NCBI GenBank assembly: GCA_963783785.1
Contig: CAWAOQ010000009.1
Coordinates: 124,001-188,000 of the forward strand
DNA length: 64,000 nt
Reading direction: 5' to 3'
Source of the DNA: CADEEN01 sp963783785
Lineage (GTDB): Bacteria > Pseudomonadota > Gammaproteobacteria > Burkholderiales > Burkholderiaceae_C
Shown: positions 18,990-28,272 of the stretch, in pieces
Position numbering within the stretch: the first letter of the stretch is position 1
Layout: each line of letters begins with the position of its first letter
The notes under the pieces: generated by a model
The model's database searches: none
Seen by the model: the letters and a program-made list of their open reading frames with translations, nothing else
Told to the model about the DNA's origin: nothing
Translations under genes and position numbers: made by a program

Positions 18990-20681
18990 TCAGGCCTTGG
19001 CCTTGACATAGCGACCGGGCGCCGGTTCGATGGCCTTGTGCGTACGGTCGCCATAGCCGTTGGGGGCAGGCACCAGCTTGCCGGCGTGCGGCTTGAGCCA
19101 GGCGGCCCAATCGCCCCACCAACTGCCCGGCACTTCCTTGGCCGAATCGAACCATTGCTGGGCCGTGCCACCGAGCTTGCCGTCGACCCAGTGGCTGCGC
19201 TTCTTTGCGGCGGGCGGGTTGATGACGCCGGCAATGTGGCCCGAGGCGCCGAGCACGAAGCGTGTCTTGCCCTTCAGGATCCGGGTGCTCTCGAACGCGG
19301 CCTGCCACGGCACGATGTGGTCTTCGCGAGAGGCGTAGACGAACACCGGCGCCTTGATCTTGCCGAGATCGACCTTCTCGCCGCAGACCGTGAGCTTGCC
19401 GGGCTGGCGCAATTCGTTTTGCAGGTAGGTGTGGCGCAGGTACCAGCAGAACATCGGCCCCGGCAGGTTGGTCGAGTCGCTGTTCCAGTACAGCAGGTCG
19501 AACGGCGGCGGCTTGTCGCCCTTCAGGTAGTTGCCGACGACGTAGTTCCACACCAGGTCGTTCGGCCGCAGGAAACTGAAAGTGCTGGCCAGCTCGCTGC
19601 CTTTCAACAGGCCCGGTCCGCGCGGCGCCTTTTCGCCGAGCGTCATCTCGCGCAACTGCACCGCGGCCTCGTCGATGAAGACGTCGAGCACGCCGGTGTC
19701 GGAAAAGTCGAGCAGCGTGGTCAGCAGCGTCATGCTGGCGGCGGGCTGCTCGCCGCGTGCGGCCAACACCGCCAACGCCGTGGCCAGGATCGTGCCGCCG
19801 ACGCAAAAACCCAGCGTGTCGATGGTGCCCTGGCCGCTGATCGACTGCACCTCGCGGATGGCGCGGATCGCACCGTCCTCGATGTAGTCGTCCCAGGTCT
19901 TGTCGGCGAGCGACGCGTCGGGGTTGCGCCAGCTGATCACGAACACGCGGTGGCCCTGAGCGACCGTGTAGCGGATCACCGAATTCTCGGGCTGCAGGTC
20001 GAGGATGTAGTACTTGTTGATGCACGGCGGCACGAACAGCATCGGCCGCTGATGCACCTTGGGCGTCAGCGGCTTGTATTCGAGCAACTGGAACAGTTCG
20101 TTCTCGAACACCACGGCACCCTCGCTGGTGGCGACGTTGTGGCCGACGTCGAACACGCTTTCGTCGGTCTGCGACACATGGCCTTGCTGGATGTCCTGCC
20201 AGAGGTGCTTCAGGCCCTGGGCGATGCTCTCGCCCTTGGTCTCGAGCGCCTTGCGCTGCGCCTCGGGGTTGAGCGCCAGATAGTTGCTCGGGCTGGCGGC
20301 GTCGATCCACTGCTGCACCGCGAAGCGGATGCGCGCCTTGGTCTTGGCATCGCCTTGCACGGCCTCGGCCAGCTTCATCAGCGTGCGCGCATTGAGCAGG
20401 TAGGTTTGCGCCGTCAACGCCGCGGTCGGATTGCTGGCCCAGTCGTTGGCGGAGAAGCGGCGATCGCCGAGGGACGGCGCGGCAGCCTGCTTGTCGCCGG
20501 GTGCCCGCTCGATCGCACTGTTCCACAGCGCAGTGGCCTCTTTCAGATACTCCGCCTGCAGCGCATTCAGCGCCGGCAACGGCAGCTCCAGGCCCTGCAT
20601 CGACTTCCAGATCTCGCCGACCGCATTGCCGAAGGCTTGGGCGTGCGCCATGTGCGGCGCGTGCGCGGTGTTCTTGCTCAT
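18990..20681 (-). CDS. phaC: Class I poly(3-hydroxybutyrate) synthase PhaC
   Basis: Polymerises (R)-3-hydroxyacyl-CoA at the surface of PHB granules. It is 563 aa, the length of single-subunit class I enzymes. The lipase-like box has the catalytic Cys (GFCVGG), with the partner Asp in SREDHIVPW and His in GASGHIAGVINPP. The start at 20681 follows a GGGAGA site. An in-frame start at 20741 is possible but lacks similarity. The gene is divergent from a small membrane protein and upstream of phaB. Confidence 0.95.
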   Translation of the reverse strand: MSKNTAHAPHMAHAQAFGNAVGEIWKSMQGLELPLPALNALQAEYLKEATALWNSAIERAPGDKQAAAPSLGDRRFSANDWASNPTAALTAQTYLLNARTLMKLAEAVQGDAKTKARIRFAVQQWIDAASPSNYLALNPEAQRKALETKGESIAQGLKHLWQDIQQGHVSQTDESVFDVGHNVATSEGAVVFENELFQLLEYKPLTPKVHQRPMLFVPPCINKYYILDLQPENSVIRYTVAQGHRVFVISWRNPDASLADKTWDDYIEDGAIRAIREVQSISGQGTIDTLGFCVGGTILATALAVLAARGEQPAASMTLLTTLLDFSDTGVLDVFIDEAAVQLREMTLGEKAPRGPGLLKGSELASTFSFLRPNDLVWNYVVGNYLKGDKPPPFDLLYWNSDSTNLPGPMFCWYLRHTYLQNELRQPGKLTVCGEKVDLGKIKAPVFVYASREDHIVPWQAAFESTRILKGKTRFVLGASGHIAGVINPPAAKKRSHWVDGKLGGTAQQWFDSAKEVPGSWWGDWAAWLKPHAGKLVPAPNGYGDRTHKAIEPAPGRYVKAKA

Positions 20682-20799
20682 GGCTGCGTTGTCTCCCGGA
20701 TCCCTGCGAAGTCGTGAACAATGCCACGTTGTACGCGGCACCGCTTACCGCATCATGACATTGCCTTTCGTTTCCTGAAATTCACCGGACGACTCGACC

Positions 20800-21063
20800 G
20801 TGCTGCACGTGGTGGTCATCGGATGGTCGTACGTGGTGCTGATGATGGCGTTGGCCGAAGCAGTGGCGCCGAACGGCAGCCTGCTCGGTGCCTTCGTCAC
20901 CTTCGTCCTCTACGGCATGCTGCCGCTCGCGATCGTGCTGTACATCGGCGGCACCCCGGCGCGGCGGCGTGCGCGCCGTGCGGCCGACGCGTCAGTCGAA
21001 CAGCCAGACAGCGGCGGCCATCCGCCCAGTGACGCCATCGCGGCGAAACGAGAAGAACCGTGA
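20800..21063 (+). CDS. Small membrane protein, 87 aa
   Basis: Uses a GTG start and encodes two hydrophobic helices (about residues 2-22 and 28-47) followed by a basic, polar tail (GGTPARRRARRAA). It resembles the small two-helix inner-membrane proteins annotated as hypothetical in Burkholderiales. Its 3' end overlaps the convergent pgeF gene by about 70 bases, so the final third may be over-extended. Function unknown. Confidence 0.6.
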   Translation: MLHVVVIGWSYVVLMMALAEAVAPNGSLLGAFVTFVLYGMLPLAIVLYIGGTPARRRARRAADASVEQPDSGGHPPSDAIAAKREEP

Positions 21064-21760
21064 CTCGTCCTCGACCGTGCACCAGGCGCCCCCGCTGATC
21101 TGCACGACGCCTGCGGCCTGCAGATCGGTCGCGCGCGAGGGCGGGCAGATCGGCCAGCCAGCGCATCGAGCCGTCGGCGCGCGGCCGCGGCACGAAATGC
21201 GGACTGTCGCCGAACGCAGCGACCACCTCGGCGCCGACCTCGAACTGACGCGGACCGATGCATGGCCCGAGCCAGGCGACCAGGCTCTGCGGCTCGCACG
21301 CCGCGGCAGCGCACAGCGCCGTGACCGTGGCCTCGAGCACGCCGCCGGCCAGGCCGCGCCATCCGGCATGGGCCGCGCCGACACCACGACCATCGGGTGC
21401 GGCAAGCAGCACCGGCAGGCAGTCCGCCACCTGCACGGCGCAGGCGACGCCGGCGACGGTGGTGATGGCAGCATCGGCCTCGATCGCCTCACCGCGCCGC
21501 GTGTCGGCCGCGGCGAGCCGCACGACGCGCGCGCCGTGCACCTGGCGAAGGTAGACCGCCGGCACACCCAGCGCAGCTTCGAATCGGCGCCGGTTTTCCG
21601 CCACGGCAATGGGCTCGTCGCCGACCGCATCACCCAGGTTGAGGGAGCGCCAGGGCCCGCCGCTGACACCGCCGGCGCGCGTGCTCATCAGTGCACCGAC
21701 GCCGGCGCCAGCCGGCCAGCGCGGAATCAGCGCGCCCTCGAGCGCCCCTTCAAGCCGCAT
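20992..21760 (-). CDS. pgeF: Polyphenol oxidase family / peptidoglycan editing factor PgeF, one frameshift
   Basis: YfiH/PgeF (formerly 'laccase domain') protein. The conserved Cys/His metal-site motifs are present in order: RQVHGARV, QVADCLPVLL and GAAHAGWRGLAGGV. The frame changes near 21130, after DLPALARD; similarity resumes in another frame with LQAAGVVQISGG and ends WLFD. In E. coli the protein removes wrongly incorporated amino acids from peptidoglycan precursors. The start at 21760 overlaps the end of the upstream isomerase gene by 11 bases, so the two are co-transcribed. Confidence 0.85.
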
Positions 21761-22388
21761 CCGGGCATTTCTCCGGGCGCGTCTGCTCGAAGGCATCGAG
21801 CTGCATGCAGGCCTCGAACACGCGCATCACGGTCGGCACATGCTCGAGCCGGCAGTCATAGCGCCGGGCGTTGAAGATCTGCGGCACCAGCGTCACGTCG
21901 GCCAGCGTCGGCGCATTGCCATGGCAGAAGCGGCCCGTGCGCGGATCGGCCAGCTGGCGCTCCAGCGTCTCGAGCCCGGTCTCGACCCAGTGCCGGTACC
22001 AGCGGTTCTTGTCGTCTTCGCTCAACTTCAGGTCACGCACCAGGTAACGCAGCACGCGCAGGTTGTTCAGCGGGTGGATTTCGCACGCGATGTCGTAGGC
22101 CAGCGAACGCACGCGCGCGCGGCCGAGCGCATCGGGCGGCAGCAAGGGCGGCGTCGGGTAGGTCTCGTCGAGGTACTCGATGATTGCCAGCGACTGCGTC
22201 ACCACGGCGTCGCCGTCCTTGAGCAGCGGCACCAGGCGGGATGCCGAGACCGCGACATACGACTCCCTGAACTGCTCGTCCTTGGTCAGGCGCACCGACT
22301 TGTAGTCGTAGGCAAGACCCTTCAGCGCCAGCGCGATGCGCACCCGGTACGAGGCCGAGGAACGAGAGTAGTTGTAGAGCTCCATCAT
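21750..22388 (-). CDS. maiA: Zeta-class GST isomerase (maleylacetoacetate / maleylpyruvate isomerase)
   Basis: Glutathione-dependent cis-trans isomerase of aromatic ring-cleavage pathways, 212 aa. The N-terminal thioredoxin fold carries the zeta-class motif SRSSASYRVRIALALKGL (the family often has SSCS; SSA is also frequent in bacteria). The C-terminal helical domain has PTLADVTLVPQIFNA. A good AGGAGA site precedes two adjacent ATGs. The gene next to it encodes an FAH-family hydrolase, so the pair catalyses isomerisation then hydrolysis. Whether the substrate comes from homogentisate or gentisate cannot be decided, since no dioxygenase is in the window. Confidence 0.85.
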   Translation of the reverse strand: MMELYNYSRSSASYRVRIALALKGLAYDYKSVRLTKDEQFRESYVAVSASRLVPLLKDGDAVVTQSLAIIEYLDETYPTPPLLPPDALGRARVRSLAYDIACEIHPLNNLRVLRYLVRDLKLSEDDKNRWYRHWVETGLETLERQLADPRTGRFCHGNAPTLADVTLVPQIFNARRYDCRLEHVPTVMRVFEACMQLDAFEQTRPEKCPDAA

Positions 22389-22404
22389 CGGCAATCTCCT
22401 GCTG

Positions 22405-23097
22405 TCAACGCACGGCGACCCGCAAACCGCCGACACCGGCGATGGCACCCTCCATCACGTCGCCGGCCACCACCGCCGCGACGCCGGCCGGTGTCCCGGT
22501 GAACACCAAGTCACCCGGCGCCAGCGCCCACGCCATGCTGAGATGTTCGATCGTTTCGGCGACGCTCCAGATGAGCTGGCTCAAATCGCCCGATTGTCGC
22601 AACTGGCCATTGACCGACAGGGTGATCGCGCCACGGGTGAGCTCACCGGTCTCGGCCGCCGGATGGATCGGGCCGATCGGCGCCGACTGGTCGAAACCCT
22701 TGCCGATGCACCAGGGTCGGCCCAGTTTCTTGGCCTCGCCCTGCAAGTCGCGCCGCGTCATGTCCAGGCCGACCGCGTAGCCGTAGATGTGCTTGAACGC
22801 GTCGCCCGCCGCGATGTTGCGGCCGCCCACCCCGATGGCCACCACCAGTTCGATCTCGTGGTGCAGGTTCTTCGTCAGCGACGGGTACTCGATCACGCCG
22901 GTTTCGCCCTCGGCCACCGGCACCACGGCGTCGGCCGGTTTCATGAAGAAGAACGGCGGCTCGCGGCCGGTGAAGCCCATCTCCTGCGCATGCTCGACAT
23001 AGTTGCGACCGACGCAATAGATGCGCCGCACCGGAAACACGCCGCCACCGGCGACCGGGACGGTGGGGGCCTGGGGGGCGGGAATCACGGTATCCAT
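22405..23097 (-). CDS. Fumarylacetoacetate hydrolase-family protein (fumarylpyruvate hydrolase-like), 230 aa
   Basis: Short FAH-fold hydrolase with the motif FPVRRIYCVGRNYVEHAQEMG at the N-terminus, split by a conserved GREPPFFFMKP stretch; this is closer to NagK-type fumarylpyruvate hydrolases than to full-length fumarylacetoacetase (~420 aa). Metal-binding Glu residues are in HHEIELVVAIG and the Asp in GLDMTRRDLQ. The active-site loop includes GKGFDQSAPIGP, and TGTPAGV near the C-terminus is typical. A GGGAGA site supports the start at 23097. The gene is 16 bases upstream of the isomerase gene; together they suggest the gentisate route. Confidence 0.86.
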   Translation of the reverse strand: MDTVIPAPQAPTVPVAGGGVFPVRRIYCVGRNYVEHAQEMGFTGREPPFFFMKPADAVVPVAEGETGVIEYPSLTKNLHHEIELVVAIGVGGRNIAAGDAFKHIYGYAVGLDMTRRDLQGEAKKLGRPWCIGKGFDQSAPIGPIHPAAETGELTRGAITLSVNGQLRQSGDLSQLIWSVAETIEHLSMAWALAPGDLVFTGTPAGVAAVVAGDVMEGAIAGVGGLRVAVR

Positions 23098-23153
23098 CGA
23101 GCGTCTCCCTGGGGTGTCTGGCTGGCATGATGCCACCGCTAAACTGGGGCGCC

Positions 23154-23705
23154 ATGCTGCTGACCGAGCGCGCCAGGATCCAGTATTGCCGCGCCTGTGG
23201 TACGCCCGTCGCGTACCGCACTCCGGCAGACGACAACCGCGAACGCGCGGTGTGTCCGGCGTGCGGCCTGGTGCACTACGAGAACCCGCTCAACGTCGTG
23301 GGCACGGTTCCGGTGTGGGGGGATCAGGTGCTGCTGTGCAAGCGCGCGATCGAGCCGCGCCGCGGCCTGTGGACGCTGCCGGCGGGCTTTCTCGAACTCG
23401 GCGAATCCACCGCCCAGGGCGCGCTGCGTGAAACCGACGAGGAGTCCGGCGCACAGATCGAACTCGGCGCGCTCTTCTCGGTGCTCAACGTCGTGCGCGT
23501 CGGCCAGGTGCATTTCTTCTACCTGGCCCGGATGACCTCGCCGGCCCTCGACCCGGGCAGCGAAACGCTCGAAGCGCGGTTGTTTCGCGAGGACGAGGTG
23601 CCGTGGGACGAGATCGCCTTTCGCACGGTCCGTGAGACCTTGCGCTTCTTCTTCGACGATCGACGTCGCGGCCAGTTCGGCATGCATTGCGCCGACATTG
23701 GCTGA
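23154..23705 (+). CDS. Nudix hydrolase with N-terminal zinc ribbon, 183 aa
   Basis: The N-terminal ribbon has two Cys pairs (YCRACG and CPACG), followed by a Nudix domain whose box reads GFLELGESTAQGALRETDEESG in two halves, with the RExxEExG core intact (RETDEESG). This layout is like the NUDIX_4/zinc-ribbon group that acts on ADP-ribose or NAD-like compounds, but residues for NADH pyrophosphatase are not complete, so the substrate is open. The start at 23154 places the ribbon near the N-terminus; an ATG at 23127 is an alternative. Divergent from the FAH gene. Confidence 0.85.
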   Translation: MLLTERARIQYCRACGTPVAYRTPADDNRERAVCPACGLVHYENPLNVVGTVPVWGDQVLLCKRAIEPRRGLWTLPAGFLELGESTAQGALRETDEESGAQIELGALFSVLNVVRVGQVHFFYLARMTSPALDPGSETLEARLFREDEVPWDEIAFRTVRETLRFFFDDRRRGQFGMHCADIG

Positions 23706-23722
23706 CGGTCGATTGCCGGACA

Positions 23723-23838
23723 TGACCGATACCGCCAAGACCTTCGTCCACGACCACGCGCCGTCACCGTCGTGCACGAGGGCCTGATCGATCGCGGCCC
23801 GCGGCCGCGACTTCATCGCGGCAGGCACAGGACGGTGA
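23723..23838 (+). other. Possible short gene, frameshifted (low support)
   Basis: An ATG at 23723 opens MTDTAKTFVHDHA and stops after 21 codons. Moving one base gives a more protein-like continuation (VTVVHEGLIDRGRDFIAAG) that stops at 23838. This could be a small gene of ~38 codons with a one-base indel, or chance. No family is recognised. It follows the Nudix gene by 17 bases. The rest of the interval to 23942 holds nothing obvious. Confidence 0.2.
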
Positions 23839-23942
23839 AGGAACTGCAACGCCGCTGGTTCGACGTGAGGTCGATGTGATGGAGACCCTTGGTGGGGCCC
23901 CGTCACTGCTCTGTCCGCTACCGCACTCGCAGCGCGCTCGAT

Positions 23943-25535
23943 CTATTGAAACACCCGCACGTTGTACGTGCTCGCCGCGGCGGTCTTGGTACCGTTTGTG
24001 AAGTTGCAGACCTTGACCGTCACCGTGCCGGCAGCCGAGACATAGGCAAACCACACGAAACCGTCGCCGGGATACGTGGTCGGCGAAGCGTCGGCGACCA
24101 TCGAGGTGGTCGCGCCGGTCACGGTGGCCGTGCCGACCTTGCAAGCATCCCGGGCGGTCGAGCCGCCGATGCTGCCCGTGACGCCGCTCAGCGCGCTCAA
24201 GCCAGCAGGGCCCGCCGGACCCGTGGCCCCCGTTGCGCCCGTGGCGCCGTTGCAGACGTATTGCGTGCTGCTGATCTCGCCCGCGTCGAGTGTGCCGTTG
24301 CTGTTGGCGTCGAGCCCGGCGGCGGTCTTGACGCCGCCGATTCGGGCAATTCGATCCCGGCGCTTCCGTCGTGATGCTGATCAGGCTGTTGAGACCATTC
24401 GCACCGGTCGCACCGGTCGCACCAGGGGCGCCGTTGCAGACATATTGCGTGCTGCTGATCTCGGCCGCGTCGAGAATGCCGTTGCTGTTTGCATCGAGCC
24501 CGGAAGCCGCCTTGTTGCCACCAAACTCGCAAGTGAGAACATTGGCCGGTTCTGCGGTGATGGCGATCAGGCTGTTGAGGCCATTGGCGCCCTGTCGCAC
24601 CTGTTGCCCTGTCGCCCCGTCGCCCCTGTCGCGCCCGTCGCACCGTCCGCGCCCGTCGCGCCAGCAGTTCCGTTGCAGACATAGCTCGTCGAGGCTATCT
24701 CGGCGGCATCGAGCACGCCGCTGAGGTTGACATCGAGACCGACGTCGACCCGCTTGCCGCCGCTGGTGCAATCGGCACCCGGACTCTCGTCGCTCATGGA
24801 CACCAGCGTGGCCAATCCATTCGTGCCAGTCGCACCGGTCGCCCCTGCCGGACCCGTCGCGCCATTGCAGACGTACTGCGTGCCGCTGATCTCTGCGGCG
24901 TCAAGCACGCCGTCGGCATTCGAGTCAAGCCCGGAGGTCGTCTTGATGCCGCCGTAAGGGCAGTTCGCCCCGGTCGGCTCGAGCGCGCTGGAAATCAGGC
25001 TGTTGAGGCCACTGGCGCCAATCGCACCGGCTGCACCATTGCAGACATAGCTGGTCGAGGTTATCTCGGCCGGATCAAGCACGCCGCTGAGGTTGACATC
25101 GAGGCCGACGTTGACCTGCTTGCCGCCGCTGGTGCAGTTCGTGCCCGGGGCCTCGTCGCTCATCAATACCAGCGTGGTCAACCCATTCGTGCCTGTCGCG
25201 CCGGTTGCCCCTGCCGGACCTGTCGCACCCGTCGCACCGTGCACCCGTCGCACCTGTCGCACCTGTCGCACCTGTCGCTCCATTGCAGACGTATTGCGTG
25301 CTGCTGATCTCGGCGGCGTCGAGTACGCCATCTGCATCTGCATCCAGGCCTGCACTGATCTTTGTTCCGCCGGCGGGACAATTGACGCCCAGAGGTTCGA
25401 TGCTCACCGAGGCAAGCGCTTCGCGCCCATCGCTGCCGCTCGGCCCAATTGTTCCATCGTCACCGCCGCCGCAGGCAGCCAGCGCGAGCGCCAATGCGAG
25501 CGCCGATATCCTTGGAGCGCTCGTCTGGCTCCCAT
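23943..25535 (-). CDS. Modular lipoprotein: six DUF7151-type repeats with collagen-like linkers, several frameshifts
   Basis: Assembled across frames, the protein starts near 25535 and has a signal peptide with lipobox (LALALAACGGG), then six ~45-residue modules of the form 'GL..L(I/V)....P...C..GG......GLD.N..G(V/I)LD.AEI..T.YVCNG', joined by Gly-Ala-Thr collagen-like triplets (GATGATGATG). An ~85-residue C-terminal domain ends YNVRVFQ. Inside each module is a 12-residue EF-hand-like loop (for example DADADGVLDAAE). At least five frame changes occur (near 25500, 25270, 24630, 24340 and 24210). The family is DUF7151-like; probable cell-surface, calcium-binding protein. Confidence 0.7.
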
Positions 25536-25891
25536 TTCAAGACGTGCACACTCAAGTTCTGCAAATTCATCGAATTTCCCGCTCTCGAAAGTTGATGCGC
25601 GCTTTATAGGTGCGAACCCAGACGATGGCGGTCGATCACCGATTGGGTTTGTCCTCGTGAAGTGAACAAGGTCACGGAGGCGCCAGATTCGAGGACCGGT
25701 CGTTCCTGTCGCGCGCCCGCGGCCTGAGGTGGAAGGCATCGGCAGGGACAAGGAACCCGGGCGACAGCCACACCTGGCAGCGCAACGGCAGCTGACCACC
25801 ACAGCGATCGCAGATCCGGCTCGCGGCGAGGAGTGCAGCGCCGGCAGATCGAAGCAGCGCAGGCAGGCGATCGGCGGCGCCCTTGGCCTGG
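25536..25891. other. Gene-poor stretch of 356 bases with a weak Cys-rich frame
   Basis: This interval holds the promoter of the modular lipoprotein gene at its left end. On the minus strand a frame around 25672-25962 includes ICDRCGGQLPLRCQ, which resembles half of a zinc ribbon, but it lacks a start signal and overlaps the end of lpd. Given the high indel density here, a small broken gene cannot be excluded. No terminator or repeat is clear. Confidence 0.3.
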
Positions 25892-27678
25892 CTACTTGCG
25901 CGGCGGCGGCAGGTCGGTGCACGAGCCGTGCGCGACCTCGGCGGCCATGCCGATCGATTCACCCAGCGTCGGGTGCGGGTGGATGGTCTTGCCGATGTCG
26001 ACCGCGTCGGCGCCCATCTCGATGGCCAGCGCGATCTCGCCGATCATGTCGCCGGCATGGGTGCCGACGATGCCGCCGCCGAGGATGCGGTGGCTCTCGG
26101 CATCGAACAGCAGCTTGGTGAAGCCCTCGTCGCGGCCGTTGGCGATCGCGCGCCCCGAGGCGGTCCAGGGGAACAGGCCCTTCTTGATCTTCACGCCCCT
26201 GGCCTTCGCTTCATCCTCGGTCAAGCCGACCCAGGCCACCTCGGGATCGGTGTAGGCCACGCTCGGGATCACGCGGGCATCGAACTGCGCCTTGGTGTCA
26301 CCGGCGGCCACCTCGGCCGCCACATGCGCCTCGTGCACGGCCTTGTGCGCCAGCATCGGCTGGCCGACGATGTCGCCGATGGCGAAGATGTGCGGCACGT
26401 TGGTGCGCATCTGCACGTCGACCGGAATGAAGCCGCGCTCGCCGACGATCACGCCGGCTCTTGTCGGCGCCGATCTTCTTGCCGTTGGGCACGCGGCCGA
26501 CGGACATCAGCACAGGTCGTAGCGCTCGGGCTCGGCCGGCGCTCCCTCGCCTTCGAAACTGACCCAGCATGCCGTCGTGCTTCGACCTCGCACCGCGGTC
26601 TTGCGGTCTTGAGCATGACTTGTCGAAGCGCGGCGCATTCATCTTCTGCCAGACCTTGACCAGGTCGCGGTCGGCGCCCTGCATCAGCCCATCGAGCATC
26701 TCGACGACATCGAGCGCGTGGCGCCGAGAGTCGAGTAGACGGTGCGCCATCTCGAGGCCGATGATGCCGCCGCCGATCACCAGCATGCGTTCGGGCTTCT
26801 GCGCGCAACTCGAGCGCGCCGGTCGAGATCATCGACGCGCGGGTCATCCTTGGGCAGGAAGGGCAGCTTCACCGCCTCGGAGCCGGCGGCGATGATGGCG
26901 TTCTTGAAGCGGATGGTCTGCGTCTTGCCGCTTGCCGTCGGCCATCGCCTCGACCTGCACATGATGCGGGATCGGCGAACTCGCCCGTAGCCCGCACCAC
27001 CGTCACCTTGCGCATCTTGGCCATCGCCGCGAGCCCACCGGTGAGCTTGCCGACCACCTTGTTCTTGTGCGCCAGGAGTTTGGCAGGTCGATTTGCGGCT
27101 TGGCGAAGGTGACACCGAGGTCGTGAAAGTGATTGACTTCGTCCATCACCGCGGCCACGTGCAGCAGCGCCTTGCTCGGGATGCAGCCGACATTCAGGCA
27201 CACGCCGCCGAGCGTCGCGTAGCGCTCGACGAGCACCGTCTTCAGACCCGAGATCGGCGGCCCGGAAGGCTGCCGAATAGCCGCCGGGCCCAGCGCCGAG
27301 CACGAGCATGTCGCACTCGAGGTCGGCACCGCCGGCGTAGCTCGCGGCAGCGGGCGCCGCTGCCGCGCTGACCGCGGGTGCAGGCACCGGCGCCGGTGCG
27401 CTGGCGGATGGCGCGGCCGCCGGCGTCATGGCCGACGCACCTGCCGCCTCCAGCACCAGGATCACCGTGCCCTGATTGACCGTGTCGCCCAGCTTGACCT
27501 TCAGCTCCTTCACCGTGCCGGCATGCGACGACGGAATCTCCATCGAGGCCTTGTCGCTCTCGACGGTGATCAGCGACTGCTCGGCCTTCACCGTGTCGCC
27601 GGGTTTGACCAGCACTTCGATCACGGCCACGTCCTTGAAGTCACCGATGTCGGGCACCTTGATGTCGATCGAAGCCAT
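25892..27678 (-). CDS. lpdA: Dihydrolipoamide dehydrogenase (E3 of PDH) with N-terminal lipoyl domain, many frameshifts
   Basis: FAD enzyme that reoxidises the lipoyl groups of the PDH complex with NAD+. The N-terminal lipoyl domain (ITVESDKASMEIPSS) is followed by an Ala/Pro linker, the FAD motif LGAGPGGYSAAFRAADLG, the redox disulfide GGVCLNVGCIPSK, the NAD motif VIGGGIIGLEMA and the C-terminal dimer domain with HPHPTLGE. At least eight single-base frame changes occur, clustered between 27250 and 26450. All key motifs survive and flanking residues are conserved, which argues for sequence error. It is the last gene of aceE-aceF-(Ntn hydrolase)-lpd, and its start overlaps the previous stop (an alternative GTG is at 27687). 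Confidence 0.85.
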
Positions 27679-27683
27679 CGCGC

Positions 27684-28256
27684 TCACCCCTTCAATTTGA
27701 TCGTGTGCAGCCGCACCGGTGCGGCCGAGTTCTTGTCGAATTCATTGCCGGCCTCGACACCGAGCGCGGCAATCTCGCGCGCTGTCTTCAGCTTGTCGTA
27801 GCCGGCGTACATCGCCCCGAGCGCAAAGCTGCGACCCGAGCCGATGGCCCAGAAGCGCTCGAACTCGAACACCTCGCGGTACGAGTAGACGCCGAACAGG
27901 CCGTGCGCATTGGCGATCAGCACGGTGAACTGACTGCTCTCGTACGGGTCGGCGTCCTCTTCCTTGGGATTGAGGAAGAACTGCTCCTTGAGCTTCGGGT
28001 GCAGCTTGAGGAACGTGTCGAAGACCTCGTCGCGCGAGTGCAGCTTCAGTTCATCGGCGGGCATCGCTGCCAGTGCCTTGCGCAGCACCGGGAAATGCGC
28101 CGTCGTGCCGGCCATGCCGAAGTACGAATCGCCGACCTTGAACAGCTTGGCATTGGTCTCATAGCCATGCGGCAGCTTGGTGTCGCCGAACGTCACCAGG
28201 CTGTCGGCGGCAATCGCCACCTGTGCGCCCTTGCGCACCACCGCCACGGTCGTCAT
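27684..28256 (-). CDS. HslV-like proteasome-type Ntn hydrolase in the PDH operon, 190 aa
   Basis: The N-terminus MTTVAVVRKG matches HslV-type peptidases in which Met removal exposes a catalytic Thr. Counting that Thr as 1, D17 (AADSLVTFGD) is exactly in the expected place and K36 (TNAKLFKVGD) corresponds to the usual K33. The middle has GMAGTT and the C-terminal part AIGSGRSFALGAM, both proteasome-fold signatures. It is neither classic hslV (no hslU neighbour) nor a ~240-residue Anbu. It lies between aceF (16 bases upstream) and lpd (overlapping start), so it is co-transcribed with the PDH genes. Function unknown; a peptidase of PDH subunits is only a guess. Confidence 0.78.
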   Translation of the reverse strand: MTTVAVVRKGAQVAIAADSLVTFGDTKLPHGYETNAKLFKVGDSYFGMAGTTAHFPVLRKALAAMPADELKLHSRDEVFDTFLKLHPKLKEQFFLNPKEEDADPYESSQFTVLIANAHGLFGVYSYREVFEFERFWAIGSGRSFALGAMYAGYDKLKTAREIAALGVEAGNEFDKNSAAPVRLHTIKLKG

Positions 28257-28272
28257 CGTGCGGCCTTATGCC

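Noticed and set aside
24200..25400. CRISPR or tandem satellite array suggested by short repeated blocks
   Set aside because: The repeats are coding (Gly-Ala-Thr linkers and ~45-residue modules), vary in length and sequence, and have no spacer structure.
25672..25962. ComF-like zinc ribbon gene upstream of the modular lipoprotein
   Set aside because: Only one Cys pair plus a third Cys is visible, there is no downstream phosphoribosyltransferase domain, and the frame overlaps lpd.
25892..27678. lpd as a genuine pseudogene
   Set aside because: All catalytic motifs are intact and the breaks are single-base shifts without loss of conserved residues; indel errors explain it better, although only resequencing can prove it.
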